Shown here: piece after piece, positions 37,284 to 45,887 of the stretch
How positions within the stretch are numbered: position 1 is the first letter of the stretch
How the letters are laid out: the number at the start of each line of letters is the position of its first letter
Assembly: GCA_016936975.1 (NCBI GenBank)
Contig: JAFGWU010000090.1
Location: 1-56,740, forward strand
Direction: 5' to 3'
Length of the DNA stretch: 56,740 nt
Source of the DNA: Bacteroidales bacterium
GTDB lineage: Bacteria; Bacteroidota; Bacteroidia; Bacteroidales; GCA-2748055
Notes under the pieces: generated by a model
Seen by the model: the letters and a program-made list of their open reading frames with translations, nothing else
Databases searched by the model: none
Told to the model about the DNA's origin: nothing
Program-made: the position numbers and the translations under genes

Positions 37284-39386
37284 ATGCAGCAATATCTTAA
37301 ACAGGACATACAGTTTCTTCCCGGCGTGGGTCCCAAAAGAGCGGAGTTGCTCCGGGACGAGCTAAAGATACAAACTTTCGAGGACCTCATTACCTATTAC
37401 CCTTATAAATACATCGACAGGAGCCGGTTCTACAAAATATCGGAAATTACTGCCGACCTTCCCTACATCCAGATAAAAGGAATCATTAAGGGCTACCGGG
37501 CCATTGGAAAAGGCAGGGGGCAAAGACTCGTGGCAGATTTTACAGACGGCGAAGGCCACCTGGAATTGGTCTGGTTCAGGGGAGCCAGATGGATTCCCGA
37601 GACTTACCCGTTGGAAAGGGAATACGTAGTATTCGGGAAGCCGACCCTCTATAACCGCAGGATCAATATCATCCATCCTGAAATCGATGATCCATCAAAA
37701 CAGCAGATCCTCAAATCGAAACTTCAACCGGTCTATTCAACAACAGAGAAACTGAAGGATAATTACCTGACCTCAAAAGCCATCAGCAAGCTGATGTCCA
37801 ATGTGATCAGGAAGCTTCCCGCAAAATTTGAAGAAACACTCCCGTCGTGGCTGATTCAGAAACTGAACCTTCTCAATCTCGACACGGCGCTCCGTCAGAT
37901 CCATTTTCCCGACTCGCCCATACAGTACCAGAAGGCCGAATTCAGGCTGAAGTTTGAAGAACTGTTCTATATCCAGCTTCATATCCTCCAGGGCAAGGAG
38001 ATCAACAGCAGATCATTCAGGGGAAATGTGTTTGAAAAGGTGGGAGACTATTTCAATACCTTCTTCAGGAAAAATCTGCCGTTTGAACTGACCGGTGCCC
38101 AGAAACGGGTCATGAAGGAGATCCGGCGCGACACAGGCTCCGGCAGACAGATGAACAGACTGTTGCAGGGCGATGTAGGCAGCGGTAAAACGCTGGTTGC
38201 CCTGATGTCTGTGCTGATTGCAGCAGACAATGGTTTCCAGTCCTGTATCATGGCTCCCACGGAAATTTTGGCCAACCAGCATTACAGGAGCATATCCGCT
38301 TTTCTGGAGGGGCTCGGCCTTGATGTGGAACTGCTGACAGGATCCACAAAAAAAAGTGACCGTGACCGGATTCACGAAAACCTCCGGAACGGGAGCCTGC
38401 GCATCCTTATCGGTACGCACGCCCTGATTGAGGATGTGGTTCAGTTTAATAACCTCGGACTGGTGATTATCGACGAACAGCACCGTTTCGGGGTGGCCCA
38501 GCGTGCCCGGTTGTGGAAAAAAGCCGATATACTCCCCCACGTCCTAGTCATGACCGCCACCCCCATTCCGCGCACCCTGGCCATGACCCTTTACGGCGAC
38601 CTGGATGTGTCGGTGATCGATGAACTGCCGCCCGGCAGGAAACCAATTATTACCCGGCATACCTACGACTCTAAAAGGCTTGAAGTGTTTGGCTTCCTGA
38701 CAAAGGAGATCGCCAGGGGACGACAGGTCTACATCGTCTACCCACTCATACAGGAGTCGGAAAAAATGGATTACAAGGACCTGGAAGATGGTTATGTCAG
38801 TATCACCAGGGCCTTCCCTCCGCCGCAATATGCGGTGAGCGTGGTACATGGAAGGATGAAACCGGAGGAGAAGGAGATCTCAATGCGCCATTTCATCGCG
38901 GGGCGGACCCACATCATGGTGGCCACCACCGTGATTGAGGTAGGTGTGGATGTTCCCAACGCATCCATCATGGTCATCGAGAGCGCCGAGCGTTTTGGTC
39001 TCTCACAGCTTCACCAGCTCAGGGGAAGGGTTGGCCGCGGTGCCGACCAGTCTTACTGCATCCTGATGACCGGATACAAAATATCCGAGGAGGGAAAAAA
39101 ACGGATCGAAACAATGGTCCGCACAAACGACGGCTTTGAAATTGCAGAGGAGGATCTCCGTCTCAGGGGCCCCGGCACCATTGAGGGCACCCAGCAAAGC
39201 GGTGTCCCCTTCAACCTGAAGATCGCCCACCTCGGCCGCGACGGACAGATCCTTCAGCTGGCCCGGGACATCGCGGAAAAAATCATCGAGGAGGACCCTG
39301 AACTGAAACTCGAGAAAAACCACCTCTTTGCCAGACATGTGAAACGCGGCGACCCGAACAGGCTGAACTGGGGGAGTATTTCGTAG
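37284..39386 (+). CDS. recG: ATP-dependent DNA helicase RecG
   Basis: RecG remodels stalled replication forks and branches Holliday junctions. The 700-residue protein has a helix-hairpin-like start (FLPGVGPKRAELL), the wedge OB-fold domain (about 60-150), Walker A GDVGSGKT near 295, the DEQH box VIIDEQHRFGVAQ near 396, and the helicase motif TAT (VMTATPIPRTLAMTLYGD). The C-terminal LHQLRGRVGRG arginine-finger block and TRG motif region follow. Length is close to other RecG proteins. No terminator follows it; the next 0.7 kb is repeat DNA. Confidence 0.97.
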   Translation: MQQYLKQDIQFLPGVGPKRAELLRDELKIQTFEDLITYYPYKYIDRSRFYKISEITADLPYIQIKGIIKGYRAIGKGRGQRLVADFTDGEGHLELVWFRGARWIPETYPLEREYVVFGKPTLYNRRINIIHPEIDDPSKQQILKSKLQPVYSTTEKLKDNYLTSKAISKLMSNVIRKLPAKFEETLPSWLIQKLNLLNLDTALRQIHFPDSPIQYQKAEFRLKFEELFYIQLHILQGKEINSRSFRGNVFEKVGDYFNTFFRKNLPFELTGAQKRVMKEIRRDTGSGRQMNRLLQGDVGSGKTLVALMSVLIAADNGFQSCIMAPTEILANQHYRSISAFLEGLGLDVELLTGSTKKSDRDRIHENLRNGSLRILIGTHALIEDVVQFNNLGLVIIDEQHRFGVAQRARLWKKADILPHVLVMTATPIPRTLAMTLYGDLDVSVIDELPPGRKPIITRHTYDSKRLEVFGFLTKEIARGRQVYIVYPLIQESEKMDYKDLEDGYVSITRAFPPPQYAVSVVHGRMKPEEKEISMRHFIAGRTHIMVATTVIEVGVDVPNASIMVIESAERFGLSQLHQLRGRVGRGADQSYCILMTGYKISEEGKKRIETMVRTNDGFEIAEEDLRLRGPGTIEGTQQSGVPFNLKIAHLGRDGQILQLARDIAEKIIEEDPELKLEKNHLFARHVKRGDPNRLNWGSIS

Positions 39387-39388
39387 TT

Positions 39389-39405
39389 CCAGGGTGCAGG
39401 GTGCA
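39389..39405. repeat. GGGTGCAGGGTGCAGG direct repeat
   Basis: Immediately after recG the word CAGGGTG is doubled (CCAGGGTGCAGGGTGCAGG). A related GCAGGGTGCAG, and a later GTGCAGGG, occur in the spacer before rnfE at about 44507-44558. These appear to be short dispersed intergenic repeats. Confidence 0.55.
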
Positions 39406-39455
39406 GGATTTTGATTCTTCATTTAACTTAGTAAGCTGCTAAAATCTTTGATCTT

Positions 39456-39475
39456 CCACGCCATACATGGCGTGG
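39456..39475. repeat. REP-like extragenic palindrome
   Basis: CCACGCCA and TGGCGTGG form a perfect 8-bp stem around TACA; the A and T of the loop can extend it by a pair. No T tract follows on either strand, so it is not a standard intrinsic terminator. It may be a repetitive extragenic palindrome, or may protect the recG transcript end. Confidence 0.6.
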
Positions 39476-39561
39476 CTACTGCTTATTCCGCATTTTATCT
39501 TTTCCCTTTGATCTTCAACTTATATCCATTTTTAACCGTTATATATTCATTATCAATAAAT

Positions 39562-39897
39562 TGGAAACCAACTTACAACCGCTGGAAACCAGCTTACAAT
39601 CGTTGGAAGCCAGCTCACAATCTTTGGAAACCACCTTAAAATGATTGGAACCCACCTTAAAATGATTGGAACCCGCCTTAAGATCATTGGAACCCGCCTT
39701 AAGATCATTGGAACCCGCCTTAAGATCATTGGAACCCGCCTTAAGATCATTGGAAACCATCTCACAATGGTTGGAGGTCAGCTTCCAATCCTTGGGAGCC
39801 AGCTTACAATTGTTGGGAACCAATTTACAATTGTTGGAAACCAGCTTACAATGGTTAGATGCAATTTTACAATGGATGTAAGCTATCTGACAATCGA
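39562..39897. repeat. 16-unit 21-bp tandem repeat (minisatellite)
   Basis: Sixteen consecutive units of exactly 21 bp with no insertion or deletion fill this stretch. The consensus is approximately TGGAANCCNNCTTANAATNNT. Units 6-9 (39667-39750) are identical, TGGAACCCGCCTTAAGATCA plus T, and divergence grows toward both edges, as expected for an array homogenised in the middle. Because 21 is a multiple of 3, several frames on both strands stay open as heptad-like peptides (for example IGTRLKI on plus, SNDLKAG on minus). None has a convincing start, RBS or domain, so no gene is called. There are no unique spacers, so it is not a CRISPR array. Confidence 0.95.
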
Positions 39898-39952
39898 CGC
39901 AAAGAACCCGTTTCCACCCGGATTTTATCCTCCGAAGTTAGCGAAGGAAAAC

Positions 39953-40022
39953 CATTAATCCTTCGCCAGTGCTGCGGATTACCCAGTCGCCCATTCGCTC
40001 ATTTGCTTAATCGCCCATTCGC
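39953..40022. repeat. dispersed intergenic repeat, copy A
   Basis: This stretch begins CATTAATCCTTCGCCAG and continues to GGATTACCCAGTCGCCCATTCGC (read in part). It is matched over about 47 bp, with few mismatches, by the reverse complement of 45186-45234. It ends with two TCGCCCATTCGCT words, the same word that is tandemly repeated at 1-60. Just upstream, 39928-39948 holds the imperfect inverted pair TCCTCCGAAG / CGAAGGA. Confidence 0.8.
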
Positions 40023-40098
40023 TTATTTAAAATGATAATAAATAACAATTATTAATTAAGAATATGATTTTTAGCAATAAAGAATTATCCAACATGAA

Positions 40099-40106
40099 TA
40101 ATTTTG
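40099..40106 (+). promoter_or_regulatory. putative rnf operon promoter -7 box
   Basis: TAATTTTG matches TAnnTTTG and lies 22 bp before the ATG of the rseC gene at 40129. No TTG is seen 19 bp upstream. It is the only good candidate between the repeat region and the operon. Confidence 0.5.
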
Positions 40107-40128
40107 TAGCTGTTTTTTGACGACAGCA

Positions 40129-40554
40129 ATGAGCAGAGAAGAAATGAACACCATTGACCATGATGGATACATCGAAAAGGTAGAGGGAGCGATGGCGCGT
40201 GTTCGGATCATCAGCCAATCGGCGTGCGCCTCCTGTCATGCAAAAGGTGTTTGCGGTGCTGCCGATCAAAAGACAAAATTCCTGGACATTCCATCGGAAG
40301 ACACAACCTTAAAGAAGGGAGACATGGTTAAGGTTTTGATTGCCAGAAATCTTGGTCTGAAAGCCGTTGCGATGGGTTACATCTACCCCTTCATCCTGGT
40401 AATGGTGCTTTTGTTTACACTGCCGCTGACCGGTATGAGTGAACCCGCATCAGGATTGGTCGCCCTCGGCTCCTTGGTTCCCTACTACATGGGATTGTAT
40501 TGCGCCAGAAAAAGGTTAAAGTCTGAATTCAAGTTCACGATACAGAAATCATAA
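40129..40554 (+). CDS. rseC: RseC/SoxR-reducing-system family protein
   Basis: The 141-residue membrane protein has a cytoplasmic cysteine-rich N-part with CASCHAKGVCG near residues 33-43, then two membrane segments (GYIYPFILVMVLLFTLPL and the following ALGSLVPYYMGLYCA), and a basic tail. RseC-family proteins are often encoded with rnf/rsx genes and may help reduce SoxR or assemble the complex. ATG at 40129 is preferred; a TTG at 40117 would add four residues. It is the first gene of the rnf operon and ends 9 bp before rnfB. Confidence 0.88.
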   Translation: MSREEMNTIDHDGYIEKVEGAMARVRIISQSACASCHAKGVCGAADQKTKFLDIPSEDTTLKKGDMVKVLIARNLGLKAVAMGYIYPFILVMVLLFTLPLTGMSEPASGLVALGSLVPYYMGLYCARKRLKSEFKFTIQKS

Positions 40555-40563
40555 GATCTTATA

Positions 40564-41427
40564 ATGAATCAGATCATCATTTATACCGTTATTTCACTGG
40601 TGGCGATTGGGGCCGGTGCCGCGGTTATACTCTATTTTGTTGCGAAGCTGTTCAGGACGGAGGAGGATCCCCGGATCGAAGTGGTTGAAAAAGCATTGCC
40701 GGGCGCCAATTGCGGGGGCTGTGGTTATCCCGGATGCCGCAACTTTGCGGAAGTCCTGGTGCGGTCAGAAAGCTTCGATGGACTGTTCTGCCCGGTAGGA
40801 GGAAACGAAACCATGGCGGCGGTTGCTTCGATTCTCGGTAGGGAGGCAATTGAACAGGAGCCGCGCGTGGCCGTAGTCCGGTGCAATGGAACCCCCGAGT
40901 TCAGGAGCCTTAAAACCCATTACGAGGGCGCCCCAACCTGTGCCATTGCGCACAGCCTCTATGCCGGCGAGGGGGGTTGCCCTTACGGATGCCTGGGGCT
41001 GGGCGACTGTGTGGCGGTATGCAAATTCGATGCCATCCAAATGAATCCGGTGACGGGACTGCCCGAGGTGATGGACGATAAGTGCACGGCATGTGGCGCC
41101 TGTGTCGACGCCTGTCCCCGCGGTATCATCGAACTGCGTAAAAAGAATAAAAAGGACCGCAAAATATATGTCTCCTGCATCAATGAGGAGAAGGGTGCCA
41201 CTGCCAAAAAGAACTGCGCCGTTGCCTGCATCGGGTGTTCATTATGCTTCAAGGCCTGTCCCTACGAGGCAATAACCATGAACAATAACCTTGCCTTTAT
41301 CGATTCCGACAAGTGCAAACTTTGCCGCAAATGTGTGCCGGTGTGCCCGACCAATGCCATCCTGGAGATCGGGTTCCCCCCGAGAAAAACAGAGCCGGTG
41401 GAAAAAGTAGCAGACAGCTCGCAATAG
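40564..41427 (+). CDS. rnfB: Rnf complex iron-sulfur subunit B
   Basis: RnfB is the entry point for electrons from reduced ferredoxin. The 287-residue protein has an N-terminal membrane anchor (IIIYTVISLVAIGAGAAVILY), the 4Fe-4S domain with CGGCGYPGC near 50-58, and three or more ferredoxin-type clusters further on (CTACGACVDACPRG, CIGCSLCFKACPYEA, CKLCRKCVPVCPTNA). All cysteines of these motifs are present. It lies 9 bp after rseC and 43 bp before rnfC. Confidence 0.97.
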   Translation: MNQIIIYTVISLVAIGAGAAVILYFVAKLFRTEEDPRIEVVEKALPGANCGGCGYPGCRNFAEVLVRSESFDGLFCPVGGNETMAAVASILGREAIEQEPRVAVVRCNGTPEFRSLKTHYEGAPTCAIAHSLYAGEGGCPYGCLGLGDCVAVCKFDAIQMNPVTGLPEVMDDKCTACGACVDACPRGIIELRKKNKKDRKIYVSCINEEKGATAKKNCAVACIGCSLCFKACPYEAITMNNNLAFIDSDKCKLCRKCVPVCPTNAILEIGFPPRKTEPVEKVADSSQ

Positions 41428-41470
41428 CGGCAAAGGACAATATATTGTAACAAGAAATTATGAACCAGAC

Positions 41471-42808
41471 ATGCGTTTAAAAACCTTTTCACAGGGTGGT
41501 GTGCATCCGCGGGAACTCAAGCTGTCGGCAGGAAAAAAGATTGAAATCCTTCCTCCCCCAGAAACCGTGATCATTCCTGTTTCACAGCATCTCGGGGCCC
41601 CCTCGAAAGTTCTTGTTGAAAAAATGGCCGACGTAAAAACCGGACAGCTGATCGCTAAATCCGACGGATTTATTTCGACCAACATTCACGCCTCCGTTTC
41701 AGGAAAGGTGCTAAAAATAGATGATTTTACAGATACCTCGGGATACAGGCGCAAGGGGATTCAGATCAAGGTGAGCGGAGATGAGTGGGAAGAGGGAATC
41801 GACCGGTCGGATGACCTGGTCAAAGAGTTTAGCTTCACTTCGGAAGAGATCCGCAATAAAATCCTTGAGGCCGGAATAGTGGGGCTTGGGGGGGCAACCT
41901 TCCCCTCACATGTGAAGCTGATGGTCCCGAAAGGAAAAAGTGCGGAGTACATGATCATCAATGGTGTTGAATGCGAGCCATACCTGACGGCCGACCATGC
42001 CCTGATGATGGAACGGGGTGAGCAGCTCGTGGTCGGTATTAAGATCATGATGAAGGGACTGGGTGTTGAAAAGGCCATCCTGGGTATCGAGGCGAATAAG
42101 CCCGATGCAATACAGAAAATGAAGTCCCTGACGGAGCAGGAGAAAAATATCCATGTCAGGGGACTGAAGGTCCGTTACCCGCAGGGAGGAGAAAAACAGC
42201 TGATCCAGGCCCTGCTGAATCGGAGGGTCCCCGGCGGGGGACTGCCCATTGACGTCGGCGTGGTCGTCTTTAACGTCGGAACCGTTTATGCGGCCTATGA
42301 AGCCGTTCAGAAAAACAAACCCCTGATTGAAAGAGTGGTGACCGTCACAGGCAAATCACTCCGGGAACCCTCCAACTTCCTGGTCAGGATTGGAACCCCG
42401 GTATCTTACCTGATTGAAAAATGTGGAGGATTGCCCGCGGATACCGGCAAGGTGATCAGTGGCGGTCCGATGATGGGTAAGGCACTCACCTCACTGGAGG
42501 TCCCCATCGTAAAAGGCAGTTCGGGAATTCTCCTCATGCAGGAAAGCGAAAGCCACAGGAAGGAAATATTACCCTGTATCCGCTGTTCCAAATGTATCTC
42601 TGCATGCCCGATGGGACTGGAGCCATACCTGCTGATGGCCCTGGGGAAGAATGCTCTTTTTGAAAGAATGGAAGAGGAGAAGGTTCTCGACTGCATTGAG
42701 TGCGGCAGCTGCAGCTATGTCTGCCCCTCTGCACGTCCATTGCTCGATTACATAAGGTTTGGGAAGGCAGAGGTCAATAAATTGATCCGGTCAAGAAAAG
42801 CGATTTAA
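41471..42808 (+). CDS. rnfC: Rnf complex subunit C
   Basis: RnfC is the peripheral NADH-dehydrogenase-like subunit that binds FMN and NAD(H). The 445-residue protein has the N-terminal barrel-sandwich part (FSQGGVHPRELKLSAGKKIE, then ASVSGKVLKID), the NuoF-like Rossmann part with GIVGLGGATFPSHVK near 135-149 and GVECEPYLTADHALM. Two C-terminal 4Fe-4S motifs, CIRCSKCISACPMG and CIECGSCSYVCPSA, complete it. The gene overlaps nothing and precedes rnfD by 20 bp. Confidence 0.97.
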   Translation: MRLKTFSQGGVHPRELKLSAGKKIEILPPPETVIIPVSQHLGAPSKVLVEKMADVKTGQLIAKSDGFISTNIHASVSGKVLKIDDFTDTSGYRRKGIQIKVSGDEWEEGIDRSDDLVKEFSFTSEEIRNKILEAGIVGLGGATFPSHVKLMVPKGKSAEYMIINGVECEPYLTADHALMMERGEQLVVGIKIMMKGLGVEKAILGIEANKPDAIQKMKSLTEQEKNIHVRGLKVRYPQGGEKQLIQALLNRRVPGGGLPIDVGVVVFNVGTVYAAYEAVQKNKPLIERVVTVTGKSLREPSNFLVRIGTPVSYLIEKCGGLPADTGKVISGGPMMGKALTSLEVPIVKGSSGILLMQESESHRKEILPCIRCSKCISACPMGLEPYLLMALGKNALFERMEEEKVLDCIECGSCSYVCPSARPLLDYIRFGKAEVNKLIRSRKAI

Positions 42809-42828
42809 GTAATAAACAGATTCATATA

Positions 42829-43821
42829 ATGGATAAACTCGTTGTTTCACCATCACCCCATATTCATTCCGAGGCTTCCGTGCCCAGGCTGATGTATGGG
42901 GTGATCATCTCCCTGCTTCCGGCCCTGGCCGTTTCGATTTTTTATTTCGGCATCGGGATGATCATCATTACCTCCGTGTCGATTATTTCATGCATCCTTT
43001 TTGAATACCTGATACAAAAATTCATCCTGAAAGTCAGACCGACACATCTGGACGGTTCAGCCTTCATAACAGGTCTCCTGCTCGCCTTCTGCCTTCCTGC
43101 AAATACGCCCATCTGGATGGTGATGATTGGTGCCCTGGCCGCCATCGGGATCGGGAAAATGACTTTCGGCGGGCTCGGAAACAACATTTTTAACCCGGCG
43201 CTTGTCGGACGGGTGTTCCTGTTTGTCTCCTTCCCTGTGGCAATGACTTCATGGCCCGAACCGGGGCAGTGGATGAAATATGCCGACGCTGTCACAGGAG
43301 CCACCCCCCTGGCTATTATGAAGGAGGGCGTGGCAAGCCGTACGGTTTCCGAGATCATGCCGGAAATACCGGGTTACCTGCAACTGTTCCTCGGGAATAT
43401 GAAAGGCTCTTCCGGAGAAATTGCCGCCTTTGCCCTGCTGATAGGGATGCTCTACATGCTCTACAGGAAGATCATTACCTGGCACATTCCCGTCTCCATC
43501 ATCGGGACCGTCTTCCTCTTCACCGGTATCCTCTGGCTGATCAATCCCGATAAATTTGCAGATCCGCTCTTCCATATCCTCTCGGGAGGCTTGATGCTCG
43601 GGGCCATCTATATGGCGACCGACTATGTTACCTCGCCGATGACCGTCAGGGGCATGTGGATTTACGGCGTGGGAATCGGAGTCATCACCGTACTGATCAG
43701 GATATTCGGGGCCTACCCTGAAGGGGTTCAGTTTGCCATCCTGATCCTGAACGCCTTCGTACCGCTGATCAATAAATACGTCAAACCCAAACGATTTGGA
43801 AAGGAGGTGAAAAATGGCTAA
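42829..43821 (+). CDS. rnfD: Rnf complex membrane subunit D
   Basis: RnfD is an integral membrane subunit of the ion-pumping module with covalently bound FMN. The 330-residue protein has about nine to ten hydrophobic segments and the flavinylation motif AVTGATPLA with Thr159 as the acceptor candidate. It also carries the conserved GGLGNNIFNPALVGRVFL block near 114-131. It overlaps the rnfG start by 8 bp, so the two are translationally coupled. Confidence 0.96.
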   Translation: MDKLVVSPSPHIHSEASVPRLMYGVIISLLPALAVSIFYFGIGMIIITSVSIISCILFEYLIQKFILKVRPTHLDGSAFITGLLLAFCLPANTPIWMVMIGALAAIGIGKMTFGGLGNNIFNPALVGRVFLFVSFPVAMTSWPEPGQWMKYADAVTGATPLAIMKEGVASRTVSEIMPEIPGYLQLFLGNMKGSSGEIAAFALLIGMLYMLYRKIITWHIPVSIIGTVFLFTGILWLINPDKFADPLFHILSGGLMLGAIYMATDYVTSPMTVRGMWIYGVGIGVITVLIRIFGAYPEGVQFAILILNAFVPLINKYVKPKRFGKEVKNG

Positions 43822-44395
43822 GAAAAAGTCAACCTTTCTCAATATGGTTTTAACCCTTCTGGTTATTACACTGGTCGCATCGGCCCTGCTTGGATCCATC
43901 TATTCAGTTACTAGTGAACCCATCCGGATGGCTGAACTGGCGCAAAAAAATGAAGCCATTCAAACCGTCGTGCCCCCCTTCGACAATGTACCCTCCGAAG
44001 AGGTCAGCAAACTAGCTCTGGACGGGGACACACTCTATTTTTATACGGCACGCATCGGGGATTCCATTATTGGAACCGCCGTGGAAACTTTTACAAACGA
44101 GGGTTTCAGCGGGGAAATCAAACTGATGGTCGGATTCAGACCCGACGGAACGATCATTGATATCGCAGTCCTCAGTCATGCGGAAACCCCGGGACTGGGA
44201 GATAAGATGGAGAAAAGCAAGTCGGCCTTCAGCGTCCAGTTCCAGGACAAGAATCCGGAATCGTTCAGGCTTGCCGTAAAGAAAGACCGGGGAGATGTGG
44301 ATGCCATTACCGCATCAACCATCTCTTCCAGGGCATATTGCGATGCGGTCCAGCGGGCTTACGACGGATATATGAAAGTAAAAAAAGAAAAGTAA
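43814..44395 (+). CDS. rnfG: Rnf complex subunit G
   Basis: RnfG is a periplasm-facing subunit with one membrane helix (LVITLVASALLGSIYSV, about 15-32) and a covalent FMN domain. In the 193-residue product the usual S/T-G-A-T-x-S/T flavinylation motif reads DAITASTISSRA (D163 to A174), with Ala and Ser in place of Gly and Ala but Thr169 kept. Whether flavinylation still occurs cannot be told from sequence. FMN-domain blocks such as GFSGEIKLMVGF and HAETPGLGDKM are well conserved. It overlaps rnfD by 8 bp and is followed by a 200-bp repeat-bearing gap before rnfE. Confidence 0.93.
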   Translation: MAKKKSTFLNMVLTLLVITLVASALLGSIYSVTSEPIRMAELAQKNEAIQTVVPPFDNVPSEEVSKLALDGDTLYFYTARIGDSIIGTAVETFTNEGFSGEIKLMVGFRPDGTIIDIAVLSHAETPGLGDKMEKSKSAFSVQFQDKNPESFRLAVKKDRGDVDAITASTISSRAYCDAVQRAYDGYMKVKKEK

Positions 44396-44502
44396 AAAAA
44401 TAAAAACTCAAGGGTTAGTAAGACTGATGATTCCGGAGTAAAATGAAATGAATCTGTTATGTCGAACTTATCCCGAATGGCATCCGGGACCCGTTTTGGG
44501 AT

Positions 44503-44560
44503 CCGTTGCAGGGTGCAGCCCTCCTCCGTTAAAGCTCTGGAGGGTAAAAGGTGCAGGGAG
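44503..44560. repeat. short repeats and palindrome inside the rnf operon
   Basis: The 201-bp spacer between rnfG and rnfE contains GCAGGGTGCAG and GTGCAGGG words, like those after recG. Between them is an inverted repeat CCCTCC (44519-44524) / GGAGGG (44539-44544) with the core CCGTTAAAGCTC. There is no T tract. A frame upstream of rnfE is open through it but looks non-coding. Confidence 0.6.
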
Positions 44561-44596
44561 ATTTTACAAATTAAATGGTGTTTACAGACTAATACT

Positions 44597-45184
44597 ATGA
44601 ATCAGTGGAAGAACTTCAGTAAAGGATTACTAAAGGAGAATGCCGTATTTGCATTGTTCCTGGGCCTTTGCCCCACCCTGGGTGTCACCACTTCTGCCAT
44701 CAACGGACTGGGAATGGGACTGGCAACGACCTTTGTGCTGGTCATGTCGAATCTGGTGGTCTCCCTTGTTAAGAATTTCATTCCGGACAAGGTGCGGATC
44801 CCCTCCTTCATCGTGATCATTGCCACCTTCGTGACCATTGTTGAGATGGTCATGAAAGCATACGTACCTGTATTGTTTGATGCCCTGGGGCTCTTTATCC
44901 CCCTGATTGTTGTGAACTGTATCGTCCTGGGTCGTGCGGAGGCATTCGCTTCGAAAAACGGGGTATGGAGCTCCATTGTGGATGGCGCCGGAATGGGACT
45001 GGGATTTGGCCTGGCCCTTACCGTTCTCGGGTCGGTTCGCGAAATTCTGGGGAGCGGTTCCATCTTCGGCTTTAAATTCATTGCGGGTGACGGCATGCTC
45101 GTATTTGTCCTGGCGCCCGGCGCGTTTATCGCCCTCGGATACCTGATTGTGCTGGCGAATATGTTGAAGGAGAAAACAAGTTGA
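44597..45184 (+). CDS. rnfE: Rnf complex membrane subunit E
   Basis: RnfE and RnfA are homologous membrane subunits that form the ion channel core. The ATG at 44597 gives 195 residues beginning NQWKNFSKGLLKENAVF, the normal N-terminus of the family; an ATG at 44459 would add 46 residues encoded by repeat DNA and is rejected. Six membrane segments are visible, with the family blocks LFLGLCPTLGVTT near 24-36 and VNCIVLGRAEAFAS near 98-111. The GMGLGFGLALTVLGSVREILG loop (read in part) follows. It is followed after 121 bp by rnfA. Confidence 0.95.
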   Translation: MNQWKNFSKGLLKENAVFALFLGLCPTLGVTTSAINGLGMGLATTFVLVMSNLVVSLVKNFIPDKVRIPSFIVIIATFVTIVEMVMKAYVPVLFDALGLFIPLIVVNCIVLGRAEAFASKNGVWSSIVDGAGMGLGFGLALTVLGSVREILGSGSIFGFKFIAGDGMLVFVLAPGAFIALGYLIVLANMLKEKTS

Positions 45185-45185
45185 A

Positions 45186-45250
45186 ATAGCGATTGGGCGA
45201 GCGTGTAATCCGAAGCCCTGGCGAAGGATTAATGGGCGACGGAGCAAATG
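45186..45250. repeat. dispersed intergenic repeat, copy B (inverted)
   Basis: The reverse complement of this spacer between rnfE and rnfA reads CATTAATCCTTCGCCAG, then GGCTTCGGATTAC and CGCCCAATCGCT. It aligns with copy A at 39953-39999 with only a handful of mismatches. The two copies are in opposite orientation on either side of rseC-rnfBCDGE. Confidence 0.8.
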
Positions 45251-45305
45251 GAAATTAATGAATAAAAAGATAATAATATAGCATAATAGCGTAATAGCCT
45301 CAATT

Positions 45306-45878
45306 ATGGAATATATTTTGATCATCATTGCCGCTGTATTTGTCAGTAATATCGTACTGAACCAGTTTCTGGGGATCTGTCCGTTCATCGGGGTCTCTTC
45401 CAAAGTGTCGACGGCTTTCGGGATGACAGGTGCGGTAACATTCGTAATGGTTATTGCAACCCTGGTTACCTATATCATCTTTCAGTATGTGCTGGTCCCC
45501 TTTCAACTTGAATATATGAGGACCATTACGTTCATTCTCGTCATAGCCTCCCTGGTTCAGCTCGTCGAGATCATCCTCAAGAAGATCAGTCCCCCGCTCT
45601 ACCAGGCGCTCGGGATCTTCCTGCCCCTCATCACCACCAACTGCGCTGTCCTGGGAGTGGCTGTACTGGCTGTTCAGAAAGATTTCAACATGCTGGAAAG
45701 TGTGGTCTTTGCCGCAGGAAATGCCCTCGGGTTCGGACTGGCACTCATCACCTTCTCCGGCATACGCGAATACCTCGAACTCAAAAGCGTTCCCAAACGC
45801 ATGAAAGGGGTCCCGATTGCCTTTATCGTGGCCGGACTGATGGCCCTGGCCTTCATGGGTTTTGCCGGAATGGTTTAG
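45306..45878 (+). CDS. rnfA: Rnf complex membrane subunit A
   Basis: The 190-residue membrane protein is the RnfA partner of RnfE. It shows six hydrophobic segments, [18 protein letters not shown] near 16-33, an inverted-topology partner block [15 protein letters not shown] near 106-120, and the [14 protein letters not shown] loop near 154-168. Both conserved cysteines that can ligate the intramembrane iron-sulfur site (in GICPF and TTNCAV) are present. It completes the set B, C, D, G, E, A. The HD hydrolase gene follows 9 bp later. Confidence 0.96.
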   Translation: MEYILIIIAAVFVSNIVLNQFLGICPFIGVSSKVSTAFGMTGAVTFVMVIATLVTYIIFQYVLVPFQLEYMRTITFILVIASLVQLVEIILKKISPPLYQALGIFLPLITTNCAVLGVAVLAVQKDFNMLESVVFAAGNALGFGLALITFSGIREYLELKSVPKRMKGVPIAFIVAGLMALAFMGFAGMV

Positions 45879-45887
45879 GGAAGTGTT

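Noticed and set aside
39562..39897. CRISPR array
   Set aside because: The repeats are directly adjacent with no unique spacers, and no cas gene is in the window.
39553..39958. Open frames on both strands across the 21-bp array (up to 105 codons with a start)
   Set aside because: A repeat whose length is a multiple of three keeps any stop-free frame open. None has a convincing start or ribosome site, and all frames look equally repetitive.
43249..43899. 216-codon minus-strand frame over rnfD
   Set aside because: It is rich in Asp, Gly and His as expected for the antisense of a membrane protein gene, and rnfD is certain.
44459..44596. N-terminal extension of RnfE
   Set aside because: The extra 46 residues are encoded by intergenic repeat DNA; the family N-terminus begins at the ATG at 44597.
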